64,000 nt of DNA from Adenophora triphylla var. japonica (Eukaryota; Streptophyta; Magnoliopsida; Asterales; Campanulaceae). The position numbers and the translations under genes are program-made. Shown here in pieces: positions 12,001-22,370 of this stretch. The notes under the pieces were generated by a model, which was not told the DNA's origin, did not search any database, and saw only the letters and a program-made list of their open reading frames with translations. The DNA is taken from positions 41,228-105,227 of the forward strand of contig JAFEMH010007012.1 in the NCBI GenBank assembly GCA_022495995.1, in the 5' to 3' direction. Every line of letters starts with the position of its first letter. Within the stretch, counting starts at the first letter, position 1.

Positions 12001-12900
12001 ATTTAGACGCGTAGAGGCGTTGCAGCCTTGGAATCAACGGCATGTAACGCAACCGCTATGTGGTCTATTTTTCTTGTGTTTTGAACTCCCCCTCCGATTT
12101 GGCTTATATCTACTTTGTCCGCAAATTGAACACTCTGTCTTCTGTGAATCTTCCTTGTAGAATAGCATGCAGTCATTCTTACACGCATCAATCTTTTCAT
12201 AACATAGCCCAATCTTCCCAACCAACTTCTTTGTCTCATAAAAGTTTGTAACCATCTTATTCTCTTTCGGCAACATCCGCTTAATTGCTTTCATGCTACG
12301 ATTATAAGCAGACTGGCTAATATTGCAATCAGCCTTTATGTTAAGGAGCTCAGCCACAGCCTCCAACACACTGATCTCGCAACCTAGATAGACCTTCTCT
12401 TTGCAGAGTCCATAGCATCAATAAATTTCTTGGTTGCAGGGGTTGGTTCTTGCTGTTGGTTCTCTGACCAATCGAAGGAAGGACCGGCTGCATCCCTAAC
12501 CATATCTTCCATATTCAAAGGTGGTTCTTCATTGTCCTGAATAATAGGTTCGGGTTCGGGAGGTACATGAATATTCTCAGGGGGATTATTCGCAACATTT
12601 GTGCGCAATCTCACCACCATGACGGGTCCACCGTTTGTACCCAACTTCAAACCCGTTACGCAAAAGATGTTTCTGAGTCTCGATCAAGCTTAGATACTTG
12701 ACATTACAACACTTGTCGCATGGACACCTAATCTTACCATCCTTATCCATGTGACCGGTTTTATTTAATTGAGCAAATTCAACAAACCCCTTCAACCCTC
12801 TATAAAACTCAGGATTGATACCGCGTTGATTCGGCAACTTCCGCTTATACATCCAACTACGATCATCGTTAATGTACATTACTCCCGCATTGCAATCCAT
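9081..12900 (-). pseudogene. CACTA-2 TNP2-type transposase gene with frameshifts
   Basis: The minus-strand start at 12900 (MDCNAGVMYINDDRSWMYKR) opens a Transpos_assoc-type domain with a CPCDKC zinc-binding motif. Next comes the Transposase_21/TNP2 core (about 12370-11350) with ENDCMLFYKE-like KNDCMLFYKED, CICSDGFNPFG, LPSWLCMSDTYMFL, ALMWTVNDFPAYGMLSGWST and GCPYCM. The domain continues with HNLDVMHIEKNVFDNVFNT (about 11190). A DUF4218 block follows (about 10783-10165; HLPVHLAYEARVGGQFNTRW) and then a DUF4216 block (about 9700-9450; FDLVDVKDSSG). It ends in an acidic tail with a long Glu run. This is the DDE-type enzyme that cuts CACTA ends. The reading frame changes near 12620, 12400, 11940, 11540 and 11300, some possibly introns, so I call it a probable pseudogene. 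Confidence 0.85.
9177..9225 (-). repeat. (CCTCTT)n microsatellite coding for a Glu run
   Basis: About eight CCTCTT units on the plus strand read as alternating GAA/GAG codons on the minus strand, giving an uninterrupted Glu stretch in the C-terminal tail of the transposase, followed by more Asp/Glu/Ser. The repeat is in frame, so length changes would not break the tail. Confidence 0.85.
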
Positions 12901-13109
12901 ATATTATACGTACACTCAATTTAATCGACGGATGAAACAAAATCGGGATGTTAATAATTATTGGATTTCATAATATATTAACAGTCTATATAGAAGTAAT
13001 TAACGTATTATCACTTCGGGATATTTGAATTACAAACTTAAAAGCAACACGATCTTCTTAAAATAAATATAAAGCTTCTAACTCATATTTAACAATATAT
13101 TAACAGTCT

Positions 13110-14560
13110 TCTTAAAGTGTCTAGGAACTCGTTCCCGCTCCCGAACTCGAATCTCTACTCTTCCTCCGCCTCGGTCCCCGGGAGGTCTTTGGTCTAGGTA
13201 TGTTGAAAAAGTCGCCGGACCTCGTCCCGGCTCGTATCGTGTGAGCCGGTGGATATATCACCCGGTAGCTCGCACGCTTCTTCCCGCCTCAAGGCCTCCC
13301 TCGCGAGCTATCACTTCGGGATCATTTCTCAAAGCAGCCTCCGAATCTCCCGTCTCTCATAATCTCGCCGCAATGTCGCCAGTGATTTCATCAGTGTTGC
13401 TCTTGGCCTCCATGCCTCTTAATGTCCTACTGAAGAATAGTCTCGCCCCCAAAACACTCTCTGCGTCGAGCCTCTATCATCACCGTACAGACCTTGCCGC
13501 TCCTCGTACCATGTCGTATACTCGGTGGTCGAAATGTGCTACCTCTAGTCCGACGGAGTAGTGGTCGTATCGGAAGAAAGCCCTCTAGAAATGCTCGCCA
13601 AAGAAATGTGTAGTCTCGAGGCTCAGCCATAATCATCGGCATTGTATTAGTCGTCAATCGCTCTCTCAAAGTCCGAATGGTCCGTCGCGGGTATCCGTAC
13701 CGCTCGCTCACTAGAGATGGAATGCAAAAGGATGATACATGTAGTCCCGGAAGTCGGACAATAACCGACCCGTCCCGAATATCTCTCATAGTCTCGCAAT
13801 CCCCATGCCGGAATCCAATAGTACAGGTTTGCGGTCTCATATCGGGCCAAGGCCAACCTCCTATGCCAACTCTCGCAGCGGCATCCCTCAATATCCTGCG
13901 CCGTCCGCCACCCAAGGTAATGCCGCCCGCCCTCCGGCAAGTGGCGAGATCAAGCGAAATCTCTCATACAGCCACAATGATAGTAATCTGGGCCGCTCGA
14001 ACCCATGTACTCGATCCTCCCTAATCTATCAATGCCGTGGTATGTCTCCGCTAGCAACAGTGGAATGATGTCCATCGCTCCTGTCCAGATTGAATATGCC
14101 GGATGTCAACTCCTCGATCACCTCTCGCCGCCTGATGATCTCTAACAGCGTAGCTGGACACACTCCGATGTAGCCGCAGAAGTAGTGCGCAGACAGAATG
14201 AGCAACATGAATATATCTAAGGAAGTGGATAAATCAAACAGTCCGGGCCGGTCCGACTCAATCTGGCTATATGAGTCAAGTCTATGAATCTATCGTCAAC
14301 GACAATGCCCGATACCCAGCCCGCCTGATAATCCCAAGAATTCGATAGTTGCTCCGTAACCGATCGTCTGTCTCGAGGAAATGCCACAGCCTCGACTCAC
14401 CCACACCCGCCGTGCTCGAAAATCCTCCATCGTTGGCATCGATCGTTGTACGATAGGGTGAACACATGTCGCTCCGAATCCCAAAAGCACGAAGCAGCTG
14501 GAGCGCATCCCAATCAATCTTCCAATCTTTTAGAGACCAGATGCATGGCATGCTATACCT
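13110..14560 (-). pseudogene. Decayed third CACTA-2 gene, possibly plant mobile domain or DUF7745-like
   Basis: Minus strand, 5' of TNP2. It starts near 14551 with MPCIWSLKDWKIDW. Fragments in shifting frames include WHFLETDDRLRSNYRILG, AMDIIPLLLAETYHGIDRLG, YYWIPAWGLRDYERYSG and LVSERYGYPRRTIRTL, ending with a basic Arg/Ser tail near 13130. The pattern of a PLLLAxTY helix followed downstream by a G..GYP motif is what I remember for plant DUF7745 and aminotransferase-like plant mobile domain proteins carried by transposons. Numerous frameshifts and stops show it is not functional. The family call is tentative; being an extra element-borne gene is firmer. Confidence 0.35.
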
Positions 14561-14814
14561 CCCGTCAATAAGTTTCCGTGTTGTTTTTGGTGAAAGCGCG
14601 TGAGTTCAAGAATGTCTTGTTGAAATTGAAACTCGCGGGAAACAATTTCTCCATTGTAATGCTCCATGCCGCCTTAAATTGGGGCCGCTGGGACTTTTTA
14701 CCTATTAATATTGTGAATAATTGTATCAACAAATCTTGAGCTCTAGTTCAAACTAAACTAAAGGATAATGGTGTCCCTACCTAACCACCTACTCGTCCTT
14801 TAAGTGCATGTTTG

Positions 14815-15005
14815 ATAAACCTATCCCATCCCGAAATGCATGATTATATGAAATGCAAATATCACTTTGCCTACTTGCTTTATAATCGAAAATAAAGAAA
14901 TTTCGGCTTTTGCATAGACCTAAATTATTACTATTGTGAATAATTTTAAATATTAATATTTAATTCTTTGTTGTAAAATATATAATTTTACAATGATGAA
15001 TTAAA
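14815..15005 (-). repeat. Inverted partial copy of the 593-bp CACTA unit
   Basis: It reads CCTATCCCATCCCGAAATGCA then TTTGCCTACTTGCTTTATAAT, the reverse complement of the end of the 593-bp unit in CACTA-1. Its inversion matches the inverted gene direction of CACTA-2. Confidence 0.75.
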
Positions 15006-15783
15006 TTAACATTTATAAACAAGATAAGAGTCGTTATCATCCACAACTATCAAAACCCTATCTCAGTTTAGACCAAGAAAGATAGAGCAAATAGTTCTTG
15101 TCATGAGCAAAGGATTTTCTGTTTAATATAGGTTTTCCAGTTTCGTCCTCCTCTCTAAGAATCTCAAACATCACAGCCCATGCTTGATAGCTGCTTTTAC
15201 TCTTCATCGGTGATATACGGTCACAAGTAAAAACAAGATAACAAAGATAACACCAAGGAAGAGAAACAGAATTTCTCCAATTTTTCAATCTTCACCTTCC
15301 ATTTACCCAAGATCCCGATTGCGTAATCTTCCTCATGAGCCCGAAAGCCGGGCGGTGTTGCCCTCAATCTCACGGTTGCACATGCCCTCAATCTCACGGT
15401 TGCACATGCGAAGCAACCGTGAGATTGAGGGCAACACCGCCAGCCTTCAAGCTCATGAGGAAGATTCTGCAATCAGGATCTCGAGTAAATGGAAGGTGGA
15501 GATTAAAAAATTGGAGGAGAGTTCTGTTTTCTCTTCACTGGTGTTATACTGTTACCTTGTTTTTACTTGTGACCGTATAACACCAGTGAAGAGTAAAACA
15601 GACACTGACAAGAACATGGCTGTGATGTTTGAGATCCTTAGAGAGAAGAGAACAAGAAACCGGAAAACTCTTATTAAACAGAAAATCCTTTGCTCAAACC
15701 GACAAGAACTTATTTGCTCTATCTTTCTTGATCAAAGATGGACGGATTTTGATAGCAGGTGAGAAAGGCTCTCATCTTATTTA
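15006..15783. repeat. 770-bp foldback of CACTA-2
   Basis: Two arms of about 385 bp meet at CACATGCG/AAGCAACCGTG near 15415. The arms contain CAAACATCACAGCC, CGGTCACAAGTAAAAACA and CAATCTCACGGTTGC in one orientation and their complements in the other. The left arm holds a small tandem duplication (CCCTCAATCTCACGGTTGC twice, 15360-15405). It is the inverted equivalent of the foldback in CACTA-3. Apparent ORFs across it are antisense pairs of each other, so it does not look coding. Confidence 0.85.
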
Positions 15784-15820
15784 TATTTTAAGATGTTAAC
15801 CACCAACCACAATACCCTAA

Positions 15821-15925
15821 GGTGCATCTAGGGTGCCAGGATTGATATCAGGCGCTCAAACGTAGGCGATATTACATCACCGTCCGCGATGCCGTCAATC
15901 GCCCCAAAATGGGATCTAGAACCAC
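15821..15925 (+). repeat. Dispersed direct repeat, copy 1
   Basis: About 105 bp containing GGTGCATCTAGGGTGCCAGG, GCGCTCAAACGTAGGCGA and CCGTCCGCGATGCCGTCAAT. A second copy with few differences is at 17047-17151. I do not recognise it. CpG content is well above the surrounding AT-rich DNA. Confidence 0.8.
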
Positions 15926-16097
15926 TAAGGTAGTGTGCGGTTGAATATGGTACATTATTGATACATTCACCCCAATTCCTCCCCTTTGACTTTAAAAGAC
16001 TTGAAAATTAGATATTTAGTAACTTATCTAATTGTTGCATATGTAATATGTTATGTTTACTAAATATGTAACATGTTATATTTACTAAATATAACAT

Positions 16098-16345
16098 GTT
16101 ACACCGTTGGAAAATATCAAGTCTATTGCACAAGCATTTGGCCCAAAGATTGAAACTTTAAAAGTAGATTTACTATTATAATTAATCAGAAAACAAGAAA
16201 ATCCCCAACTGCAGTTTTTGTATCTTCTACAAACTGAAGTTGGGGATTTTCTTGTTTTCTGATTAATTGCTAAATCTACTTTCAAAGTTTCAATCTTTGG
16301 ACCTAATGCTTGTGCAAAAAACTTGAGATTTTCCACTCCAAAGAT
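16098..16345. repeat. Long hairpin with about 105-bp arms and a tiny loop
   Basis: It runs from TTGGAAAATATCAAGT to ACTTGAGATTTTCCACTCCAA. The inner arms GAAAATCCCCAACTGCAGTT and AACTGAAGTTGGGGATTTTC are separated by about 13 nt. The geometry resembles a young miRNA precursor or a palindromic MITE. A shortened paralogue follows at 16385-16525. Confidence 0.8.
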
Positions 16346-16384
16346 AACCCCATGGTAGTGGTTGTACGTGATAGTAGTGGGGTG

Positions 16385-16525
16385 GAAAATATCAAGTTTG
16401 CACAGCATTTGGCCCAAAGATTGAAACTTTGAAAGTAGATTTATTATTATAATAATTAATCAAAGTTTCAATCTTTGGGCCTAACGCTTGTGCAAAAAAC
16501 TTGAGATTTTCCACTCCAGCATAAC
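16385..16525. repeat. Second, shorter copy of the 16098 hairpin
   Basis: The outer part is shared (GGAAAATATCAAGTTTGCAC ... ACTTGAGATTTTCCACTCC) but the central CCCCAACT stem is missing, leaving arms of about 65 bp around an AT-rich centre. Confidence 0.75.
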
Positions 16526-16557
16526 CCCACGGTAGTGGTTGTACGTGATAGTAGTGG

Positions 16558-16835
16558 GGTTGGCTTCTATCCCATCCCGAAATACACGCATGAATTGCAA
16601 ATATCACTTTGTCTACTTGCTTTATAATCGAAAATCAAGAAATTTTGACAGCATAACCCCATGGTCTCCAAGTGCACGACGTAGACTAGGTCAATCAAAC
16701 ACTATCGATTATAATCGACAGTAATCAACCATATATGTCTAGTATACACTCGTAGAACAATAGGATTAATGCAACCGAAATATTTCAACTATCGACAATT
16801 CAAGCAATTTTAATAGACAATAATGATATTTATAT
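16558..16835 (-). repeat. Inverted partial copy of the 593-bp CACTA unit
   Basis: Contains TATCCCATCCCGAAATACAC, CTCCAAGTGCACGACGTAGA and GTCTAGTATACACTCG, the reverse complement of CACTA-1 positions about 5110-5365. It ends in AT-rich sequence at 16830. Confidence 0.75.
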
Positions 16836-17046
16836 ATATACATATATGTATATTTTTATTTTAATTTTTATTAAATATAACATGTTACATATTTGATTAT
16901 GAGTACGGTTATTTATCGTTGTCTTTATAGTGGCATATGTTGTCTTCTATTCGTTAATATTACTAACATATGTTTTCTTCTATTCGTTAATATTACTAAA
17001 TATGTAACAAACTAGGATACGTAAACCGTATCCTAATTTGTTTCAT

Positions 17047-17151
17047 ATAAGGTGCATCTAGGGTACCAGGATTGATATCGTGCGCTCAAACGTAGGCGAC
17101 ATAATCACCGTCCGCGATGCCGTCAATCGCCCCAAAATGAGATCTAGCACT
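17047..17151 (+). repeat. Dispersed direct repeat, copy 2
   Basis: Same CATCTAGGGTACCAGGATTG and CCGTCCGCGATGCCGTCAAT words and orientation as 15821-15925. The pair brackets the hairpins and the inverted 593-bp piece, so it may mark a duplicated segment. Confidence 0.8.
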
Positions 17152-17380
17152 AGATGTTCCTAAACTATTTCATCCACAGTTTTCTTACTTATTTGTTTGT
17201 AATTGAGATCAATTAAAGTCTCAACTCATGATCATTCGTGCTTACTTTTATTAGTTTAATATATTTGTTTTATTAGTTTAATATATTTGTTGGGTTATCA
17301 AAATTGTTATTATATGTTCCTAATTCTTTTAAATGGATATTTAATGTGATTTGTACCAAGCAAAATGAGTTCGTGTGAAA

Positions 17381-17669
17381 TCTATAGTATAAATTAAACT
17401 CCTCCGTGAACAGCTTCTATGAACAGCTCCTGAGGGGTTTTTCCCTATTTTGCCCTCACTATTTAGTCTGTTTCCCATTTTGCCCTTAAAACGTAAATGG
17501 GCTTTGGATTTGGGCTAAGACTTTGGGTTTGGGCTAAGAGTGGGCTTTAGGAGGGTTTACTTAAATTAATTAAGTAACTGATATTTTTTTATTTTTTTTT
17601 AAATTTAAAAAAAAATTAATATGAAAAAAAAAAATACACCCGTGTGCTTGGACACGGCATATGTACTAG
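17381..17669 (+). mobile_element. Small non-autonomous Helitron-like element, A|T target
   Basis: The 5' end TCTATAGTATAAATTAAAC follows an A. The 3' end has a six-bp stem CCGTGT/ACACGG with loop GCTTGG (17640-17657), eight bases, then CTAG (17666-17669) followed by T. A TC start, a GC-rich 3' hairpin close to CTRR and insertion between A and T are the Helitron hallmarks. At 289 bp it encodes nothing. There is no second copy in the window to confirm the ends. Confidence 0.6.
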
Positions 17670-18830
17670 TAATAACATATAAAGCAGATTCAAGGTGGTC
17701 TCGCCTAAGTTGATCTTAAAGTTAGCACTTCCACACTCACTCTAGCAACCGCTCTATGGACACAAGATTACATTGTCTAGATTGTGCTCCTCCTCTTAAA
17801 GTACATTCTGGACCTTCCATCCATTTATACGTCAGAACGTGCTTTGCTTGTTAGTACGTTGTTTATACCACGCAATATTGCACTAAGACTATATTTATTT
17901 TTTAATTCAGAAATGTGACACCGTAAAGCATAGAACATTATTATTTGGGATGATTGCTAATGATTCTTGGGTGTTCTAAGAAGGAATGACTTGCAAAGGA
18001 GGCGATTCTTCCTCTTTTCTTTTTTCATCTAACTCTAACTAGGGTGCAAACTTGAGCCATTGTTCCAACTTTGATCTTAAGCTTTAGGCCATCTCGTATA
18101 CTTGATTACTCCAACTATGTTCTAATTAATGTATCCCACTTCACTAAATTGGTATCATTGTTCAACAATCATAAAATGGTATTAAGCCATTAAACTCAAT
18201 CCAGCTTAATATGAACAAATTGAGCACCGCTCTGACTTCCAAAAAATAGGTCTTGTTTTCAAGACACAATATAATGTGCAACCCCAAGGCCCAAACATTC
18301 AAGATTGGAGAAAAAGGTGATAACATTGTACATAGTATATCTAGAAAAAAAAATAGGAAAGAGGTTGTTTTCATATCCAAACTCAAGTTCTTAACATTCA
18401 CTTAGGCTTCAAAGATCTACTATTACACAAACATAATTAACCATGTACATTTCATGTCAGAATCGAAGTTCTTCCGTATAAATCTTATTCATCTCAAATA
18501 CATAAATTTATTTACTAGAAGAAAATCTAATGACAACATGTGAATCCACAAATATACAAACCAATCGTACAAAGAAATAAACAATAGAATGACGTAAATT
18601 CCAATCAATAAAGTAACATTCAATTAACAAGCACATATGTAAAATCCATCAAGTAGAAATTTAAGTCAAACGTAACATCTCCAAAGTAATGCAATAAAGA
18701 TATTACTCAAGTCTTATCCAAAAGACCTAGTTAACAAAGGAGGACAATAAGCCAATATTCCAAAAAAACAAAAACAAACCTAAGCAGTTAACCAATTTCT
18801 TGAAATTTCTTGAAATCGATAAATAAATAA
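17670..18830. other. AT-rich stretch of CACTA-2 without recognisable genes
   Basis: No ORF with recognisable similarity, no tandem array and no TIR. It lies between the Helitron-like element and the leader exons, so it is most likely intronic sequence of the minus-strand transcript or older inserted DNA. Confidence 0.6.
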
Positions 18831-18859
18831 ATCATAAAAATCGATGAAGAGGGGGAATC

Positions 18860-19310
18860 GAAATACCTGGTTGATGAATACAGAGAAGAGAGAGAAATTG
18901 ACCGTGGAAGGAGGCGGACGGACCAACGGAGACGACGGCGTGAGACGGTGGAGAGGTGGACGGAACCCTAGATTGGCAAAAATACAGAACCCTAGATTGG
19001 CAAAACCGCATCAAAGAATATAATTGATTAAAAAGAATACAATCGAATGTAGTTTAACGAGGGGAAATCACGTACCTTGAAGAAGAGAGAGCTAGGATTG
19101 AGAAATTGGATCGCTTCGAGAGGGAGAGAGAGACGCAGATGGTGAAGACGGTGGAGATGGTGGACGGCGAAGGTTCGTCACGGCGGAGACGGTGGAGAGG
19201 TGGACGACGGCGGCGATTCTTCTTCTAGGTCGCAGAGAGCGGGAAGAGAGAGAAAGCGGGAAGAGAGAGAGAGGGAAATTGATACGTAATTGATATCTCG
19301 AGGGATTAAA
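18860..19310 (-). promoter_or_regulatory. CACTA-2 leader exons (5' UTR) on the minus strand
   Basis: Reading minus, a (CT)n-rich, CCGCCGTCGTCC-rich leader ends at 19076 with TCAAG|GTACGTG. A second leader exon ends at 18867 with CAACCAG|GTATTT. This mirrors the leaders of CACTA-1 and CACTA-3. Subterminal repeats at 19333-19545 lie immediately upstream, which places the promoter next to the probable TnpA-binding region. Confidence 0.5.
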
Positions 19311-19332
19311 TGAGTTTTTATATTTTTTCAAA

Positions 19333-19545
19333 TGACGGAATATTCCGCCGCTAAATATTAATTATAGCGGCGGAAATTAAATTCCGACGCTATAATTAAT
19401 ATTTAGCGGCGGAATATTCCGTCGTCAGAATCCGACGCTAAACTATACGTACGCTCACCTGGATCGATGACATGGCACTCTCACCGACGGAAATTTCCGC
19501 CGCCGATTTTAAATTCGCCGACGGAAATTTCCGCCGCTATTATTA
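19333..19545. repeat. Inner block of CACTA-2 subterminal repeats
   Basis: About eight GCGGCGGAATATTCCG and GACGGAAATTTCCG words in both orientations. It is separated from the terminal block at 23470-23927 by about 3.9 kb of AT-rich repeat and cargo, suggesting that a once-continuous right end was split by later insertion. Confidence 0.8.
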
Positions 19546-19559
19546 ATAAATATAATTGT

Positions 19560-20157
19560 TTTCATTATATTTTTGAAAAATAAATAAATCATTAATATTT
19601 ATTAATTTTAATTTAATAAATATCATTATTTTTATTTATATAAAAATAAATAAATCATAATAATTTATGATATATTTATATAAAAATAAATAAATCATAA
19701 ATATTAATTAATTTTAATTTTATAATGGCATTATTTTTATTTATATAAAATATGAAAGTTATTTTAAATTACTCTCAAAAAATAAATATGAGTCAATAAA
19801 TATTATTTTTGAAAAATTTTTAATTTAATAAATATCATTATTTTTATTTATATAAAAATAAATAAATCATAAATATTTATGATATTTTTGAAAAATAAAT
19901 AAATCATAAATATTAATTAATTTTAATTTTATAATGCCATTATTTTTATTTATATAAAATATGAAAGTTATTTTAAATTACTCTCAAAAAATAAATATGA
20001 GTCAATAAATATTATTTTTGAAAAATTTTTAATTTAATAAATATCATTATTTTTATTTATATAAAAATAAATAAATCATAAATATTTATGATATTTTTGA
20101 AAAATAAATAAATCATAAATATTAATTAATTTTAATTTTATAATGCCATTATTTTTA
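19560..20157 (+). repeat. 209-bp AT-rich tandem repeat, about 2.5 copies
   Basis: TAATGGCATTATTTTTATT at about 19724 recurs as TAATGCCATTATTTTTATT at 19933 and TAATGCCATTATTTTTA at 20142, so the period is 209 bp. The third copy breaks off exactly where the CCCTATA array begins. A reverse-complement piece lies at 23332-23410. Confidence 0.85.
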
Positions 20158-21583
20158 TACCCTATAACCTATACCCCTATACCCTATACCCTATATACTA
20201 TACCTTATACCCTATACTCTATGCCCTATACCCTATGCCCTATACCCTATACTCTATACCCTATACCCTATACCCTATAACATATACCCTATACCCTATA
20301 CACTATACCCTATACCCTATACCCTATAACATATACCCTATACCCTATACCCTATACCCTATACCCTATACCCTATACCCTATACCCTATAGGGCATACC
20401 CTATACCCTATACCCTATACCCTATACCCTATACCCTATACCCTATACCCTATACCCTATACCCTATACCCTATACCCTATACCCTATACCCTATACCCT
20501 ATACCCTATACCCTATACCCTATACCCTATACCCTATACCCTATACCCTATACCCTATACCCTATACCCTATACCCTATACCCTATACCCTATACCCTAT
20601 ACCCTATACCCTATACCCTATACCCTATACCCTATACCCTATACCCTATACCCTATACCCTATACCCTATACCCTATACCCTATACCCTATACCCTATAC
20701 CCTATACCCTATACCCTATACCCTATACCCTATACCCTATACCCTATACCCTATACCCTATACCCTATACCCTATACCCTATACCCCTATACCCTATACC
20801 CTATACCCTATACCCTATACCCTATACCCTATACCCTATACCCTATACCCTATACCCTATACCCTATACCCTATACCCTATACCCTATACCCTATACCCT
20901 ATACCCTATACCCTATACCCCTATACCCTATACCCTATACCCTATACCCTATACCCTATACCCTATACCCTATACCCTATACCCTATACCCTATACCCTA
21001 TACCCTATACCCTATACCCTATACCCTATACCCTATACCCTATACCCTATACCCTATACCCTATACCCTATACCCTATACCCCTATACCCTATACCCTAT
21101 ACCTATACCCTATACCCTATACCCTATACCCTATACCCTATACCCTATACCCTATACCCTATACACTATACTTCAATACCCTATACCCTATACCCTATAC
21201 TCCTATACCCTATACCCTATACCCTATACCCTATACTTATACCCTATACCCTATACCCTATACTCCTATACCCTATACTCCTATAATTTATACCCTATAC
21301 CCTATACCCTATACCCTATACCCTATACCCTATACCCTATACCCTATACCCTATACCCTATACTTATACCCTATACCCTATACCCTATACCCTATACCCT
21401 ATACTCCTATACCCTATACACTATACCCTATACACTATACTTATACTTATACCCTATACTCTATACCCTATACTTATACCCTATACCCTATACTTATACC
21501 CTATACCCTATACTCCTATACCCTATACCCTATACCCTATACTCTATACCCTATACCCTATACTCCTATACCCTATACCCTAT
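20158..21583 (+). repeat. CCCTATA (TATAGGG) heptamer array, about 200 units
   Basis: About 1.43 kb of head-to-tail CCCTATA. The core (20400-21080) is nearly perfect, with occasional CCCCTATA slips. The edges carry variants such as CACTATA, CCTATAAC, CTCCTATA and CTTATA. The heptamer differs by one base from the plant telomere C-strand unit CCCTAAA. Because seven is not a multiple of three and the unit has no stop, all three plus frames read a Pro/Tyr/Leu/Ile heptapeptide. This is not a gene. Confidence 0.95.
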
Positions 21584-22086
21584 ATGGTTTAGTGGTTTGT
21601 GGGTTGTGGTTTAGGTTTGTGGTTTAGGTTTGTGGTTTGTGTGGTTTGTGGTTTAGGTTTAGTGGTTTGTGTGGTTTAGGGTTTAGGGTTAGGGCTTGTG
21701 GTTTGTGGTTTGTGGTTTAGTGGTTTAGTGGTTTGTGTGGTTTAGGTTTGTGGTTTAGGTTAGGGTTGTGGTTTGTGGTTTAGGGTTTAGGTTTAGGTTT
21801 AGGGTTTAGGGTTTAGGGTTTGGGGTTTAGGGTTTAGTGGTTTGTGGTTTAGTGGGTTGTGGGTTGGCTTAGGTTTAGTGGTTTGTGGTTTGTGGGTTTA
21901 GGGTTGGGGTTTAGGTGTTAGGGGTTAGGGTTAGGGTTGGGTTTAGGGTTTGTGTGGTTTAGGTTTAGGGTTTAGGGGTTAGGGGTTGTGGTTTAGGGTT
22001 GTGGTTTAGGGTTGTGGTTTAGGTTTGTGGTTTAGGGTTGTGGGTTGTGGGTTGTGGTTTAGGGTTTAGGCCGGGTTTAGGGTTTA
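21584..22086 (+). repeat. Degenerate TTTAGGG-like G-rich tract
   Basis: About 500 bp of GGTTTAG, GGTTTGTG and GGGTTTAGG words, with true TTTAGGG runs near 21790-21830 and 22065-22083. It directly abuts the CCCTATA array but with the G-rich strand on top, so the strand polarity switches at 21583. Several GGG runs within 30 bp allow G-quadruplex formation. Confidence 0.85.
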
Positions 22087-22183
22087 TACAAAACAAGGAA
22101 CTAACCAACTATTAGACAACACTCTGGAGATTATTGTCTCATAAGTAATAACTAAGATATCCGTAAAACAAAGACCCACATCA

Positions 22184-22354
22184 TTACCGCCGAGCACACC
22201 GCACTCTTTCGCCCCCACCACCGCGCATGTCATCATCTACATCGTAAGCTTCAATGTTGACATCGTGAAGGGTTGTCTCCTCGCACTCATCAAGCTCCAT
22301 ATCCGTCATCCGCGATGAAGGCTTAGGAGGCAAGACACCCTCTAGGGCCTCGTA
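22184..22354 (-). pseudogene. DnaJ (type-I HSP40, ANJ1-like) C-terminal exon fragment, arm A
   Basis: The minus-strand reading gives YEALEGVLPPKPSSRMTD, then MELDECEETTLHDVNIEAYD and VDDDMRGGGGERVRC. This is the conserved tail of plant cytosolic type-I DnaJ proteins (ATJ2/ATJ3, ANJ1 family). Those proteins end in a farnesylated CAQQ box; here the tail reads CARR, so the box is altered. The family's EEEMRRKQ stretch is absent. The 3' UTR follows at 22183-22089. It is a captured host-gene fragment with no J domain or zinc finger. Confidence 0.88.
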
Positions 22355-22370
22355 TTGTACAGAGAAGAAG

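Noticed and set aside
15319..15762. ORFs of about 80-150 codons across the CACTA-2 foldback
   Set aside because: They are inverted-repeat translations that mirror each other on both strands and are not conserved in frame with the copies in CACTA-1 and CACTA-3.
18162..18401. A 79-codon hydrophobic minus-strand frame
   Set aside because: Composition follows the AT-rich DNA. No start context, neighbours or recognised domain.
20235..21614. A 459-codon open frame of repeating Pro-Tyr-Thr-Leu-Tyr-Pro-Ile
   Set aside because: It is the CCCTATA array read in frame. A stop-free heptamer is open in every plus frame, and there is no start context, promoter or non-repeat domain.
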